From the NCBI GenBank assembly GCA_027484685.1, contig JAIXSO010000013.1:62001-126000 (forward strand): 64,000 nt of DNA. Reading direction: 5' to 3'. Origin of the DNA: Bacteroidota bacterium (lineage in GTDB: Bacteria; Bacteroidota; Bacteroidia; UKL13-3). Every line of letters starts with the position of its first letter. Positions within the stretch are counted from its first letter, which is position 1. Under the pieces are notes generated by a model. It made no database searches, was not told where the DNA came from, and saw only the letters and a list, made by a program, of their open reading frames with translations. Below, piece after piece: positions 63,296-64,000 of this stretch. The position numbers and the translations under genes were made by a program.

Positions 63296-63358
63296 AACCA
63301 CATAGAACATAGAAACATAGTTTATAAGCTATGTGCCTCTATTCTATGTGGTTTTTTT
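63296..63358 (+). terminator. Terminator after the YfhO-like gene
   Basis: ACCACATAGAA pairs with TTCTATGTGGT, enclosing a second ACATAG/CTATGT hairpin, and T7 follows. The left half is built of ACATAGA-like 7-bp units, echoing the heptad arrays elsewhere. Confidence 0.8.
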
Positions 63359-63438
63359 ATGCAATAATTCAACTAAACAACAATTCATCAATTCAACAAT
63401 AAACCTTATAATTGCACTTCGATTTTTTTAAGATTAAG

Positions 63439-64000
63439 ATGAACTTTATTGAAGAACTAAAATGGCGCGGCATGTTACACGATGTAATGCCTGGAACGGA
63501 AGAATTACTGGGTAAACAAGTTACGCGCGGATATATAGGTTTTGACCCAACTGCCGATAGTTTGCATGTGGGCCATTTAACCCAAATAATGACGTTGATT
63601 CATTTTCAGCGTTCGGGTCATCAGCCTGTGGCTTTAGTGGGCGGTGCTACTGGTATGGTTGGTGATCCTTCTGGTAAAAGCGATGAACGTAATTTACTTT
63701 CAGAAGATATTTTGCGCCATAACGAAGATTGTTTGAAAAAACAATTGAGTCATTTTTTAGACTTTAATGCGGGCGAAAATGGAGCCATTTTAGTAAATAA
63801 TTACGATTGGTTTAAAGGCATTACTTTCCTTGATTTTATTCGCGATATTGGAAAGCACATTACTGTAAACTACATGATGGCTAAAGATTCGGTTAAAAAA
63901 CGTTTGGAAGGCGATACTGGAATGAGTTTTACTGAGTTTACTTACCAATTAGTGCAAGGCTACGATTTTTACTATTTATGGAAAAACCTTAACTGCCAAG
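63439..64000 (+). CDS. tyrS: Tyrosine-tRNA ligase, N-terminal part (runs off the window)
   Basis: A class I aminoacyl-tRNA synthetase, open from the ATG at 63439 to the window end (187 codons). It shows '[20 protein letters not shown]', '[17 protein letters not shown]' with the HIGH-type motif His-Val-Gly-His, '[18 protein letters not shown]', and '[20 protein letters not shown]' with the tyrosine-binding region 'YQLVQGYDF'. The KMSKS loop and S4 domain lie outside. Upstream TATAATTGCAC is one base off the -7 consensus. Confidence 0.97.
   Translation, partial: MNFIEELKWRGMLHDVMPGTEELLGKQVTRGYIGFDPTADSLHVGHLTQIMTLIHFQRSGHQPVALVGGATGMVGDPSGKSDERNLLSEDILRHNEDCLKKQLSHFLDFNAGENGAILVNNYDWFKGITFLDFIRDIGKHITVNYMMAKDSVKKRLEGDTGMSFTEFTYQLVQGYDFYYLWKNLNCQ

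Noticed and set aside
1-64000. tRNA or rRNA genes
   Set aside because: No spacer shows a GC-rich cloverleaf with a GTTCRANTC-type T arm or any rRNA signature by eye; a tRNAscan-SE run would settle it.

Overview
The window is AT-rich chromosomal DNA from a member of the Bacteroidota, by inference an environmental Sphingobacteriia/Chitinophagia/Flavobacteriia-like organism rather than a gut Bacteroides. Evidence: two giant secreted proteins with type IX secretion (T9SS) C-terminal tails, a TonB-dependent receptor with a carboxypeptidase-regulatory N-terminal domain, TlpA/DUF4369-type and DUF4783 proteins, a fused alpha/beta 2-oxoacid dehydrogenase E1, and promoters of the TTTG-N19-TAnnTTTG type. 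No species name can be supported. No tRNA, rRNA, CRISPR array, prophage or intact insertion sequence was recognised.

Layout. 1-8.7 kb: tamB (partial) divergent from tsaD, two tandem outer-membrane beta-barrel paralogues, then rny, zapA, a frameshifted coiled-coil partner of zapA, and pheT on the minus strand. 8.8-11.8 kb: a three-gene signalling operon (sigma-54 response regulator, single receiver, and a sugar-phosphate transferase with an N-terminal degenerate receiver). 12-16.2 kb: dedA, clpP and a DASH-type cryptochrome/photolyase, with a palindrome-rich spacer. 16.3-25.8 kb: a duplicated cassette, each copy being a giant T9SS surface protein followed by a tiny exported protein that ends in a motif, a hydrophobic helix and a basic cluster. 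25.9-53 kb: mostly housekeeping and envelope genes (TonB, TolC, USP, E1, NhaD-like antiporter, thioredoxin-like, hbd, purB, chrA, folE/queD, ECF sigma, clpC, lysA, TonB receptor, acyltransferase). 53-59.2 kb: accessory region with a GH53 lipoprotein and a row of small minus-strand genes punctuated by related palindromes. It includes a MepB protein, a dead REP-type (Y1) transposase, an HRDC protein with a frameshift, an HNH nuclease and a class III cyclase-like protein. 59.6-64 kb: trhO, a YfhO-like membrane protein and the start of tyrS.

Most notable. (i) A cyclase-like / HNH nuclease / HRDC gene row at 56.6-59.2 kb with the layout of a nucleotide-signalling defence operon. (ii) Degenerate 7-bp-period arrays that start at TAG stop codons of several genes, plus one 12-unit (84 nt = 28 codon) array inserted in frame in pheT. 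(iii) The duplicated T9SS protein plus small CTERM-like protein cassette. (iv) A pseudo-receiver fused to an exopolysaccharide-priming transferase. (v) A perfect 27-bp-arm palindrome between clpP and the cryptochrome gene. (vi) Two single-base homopolymer frameshifts and one nonsense mutation, which may be real decay, slippage sites or assembly errors.
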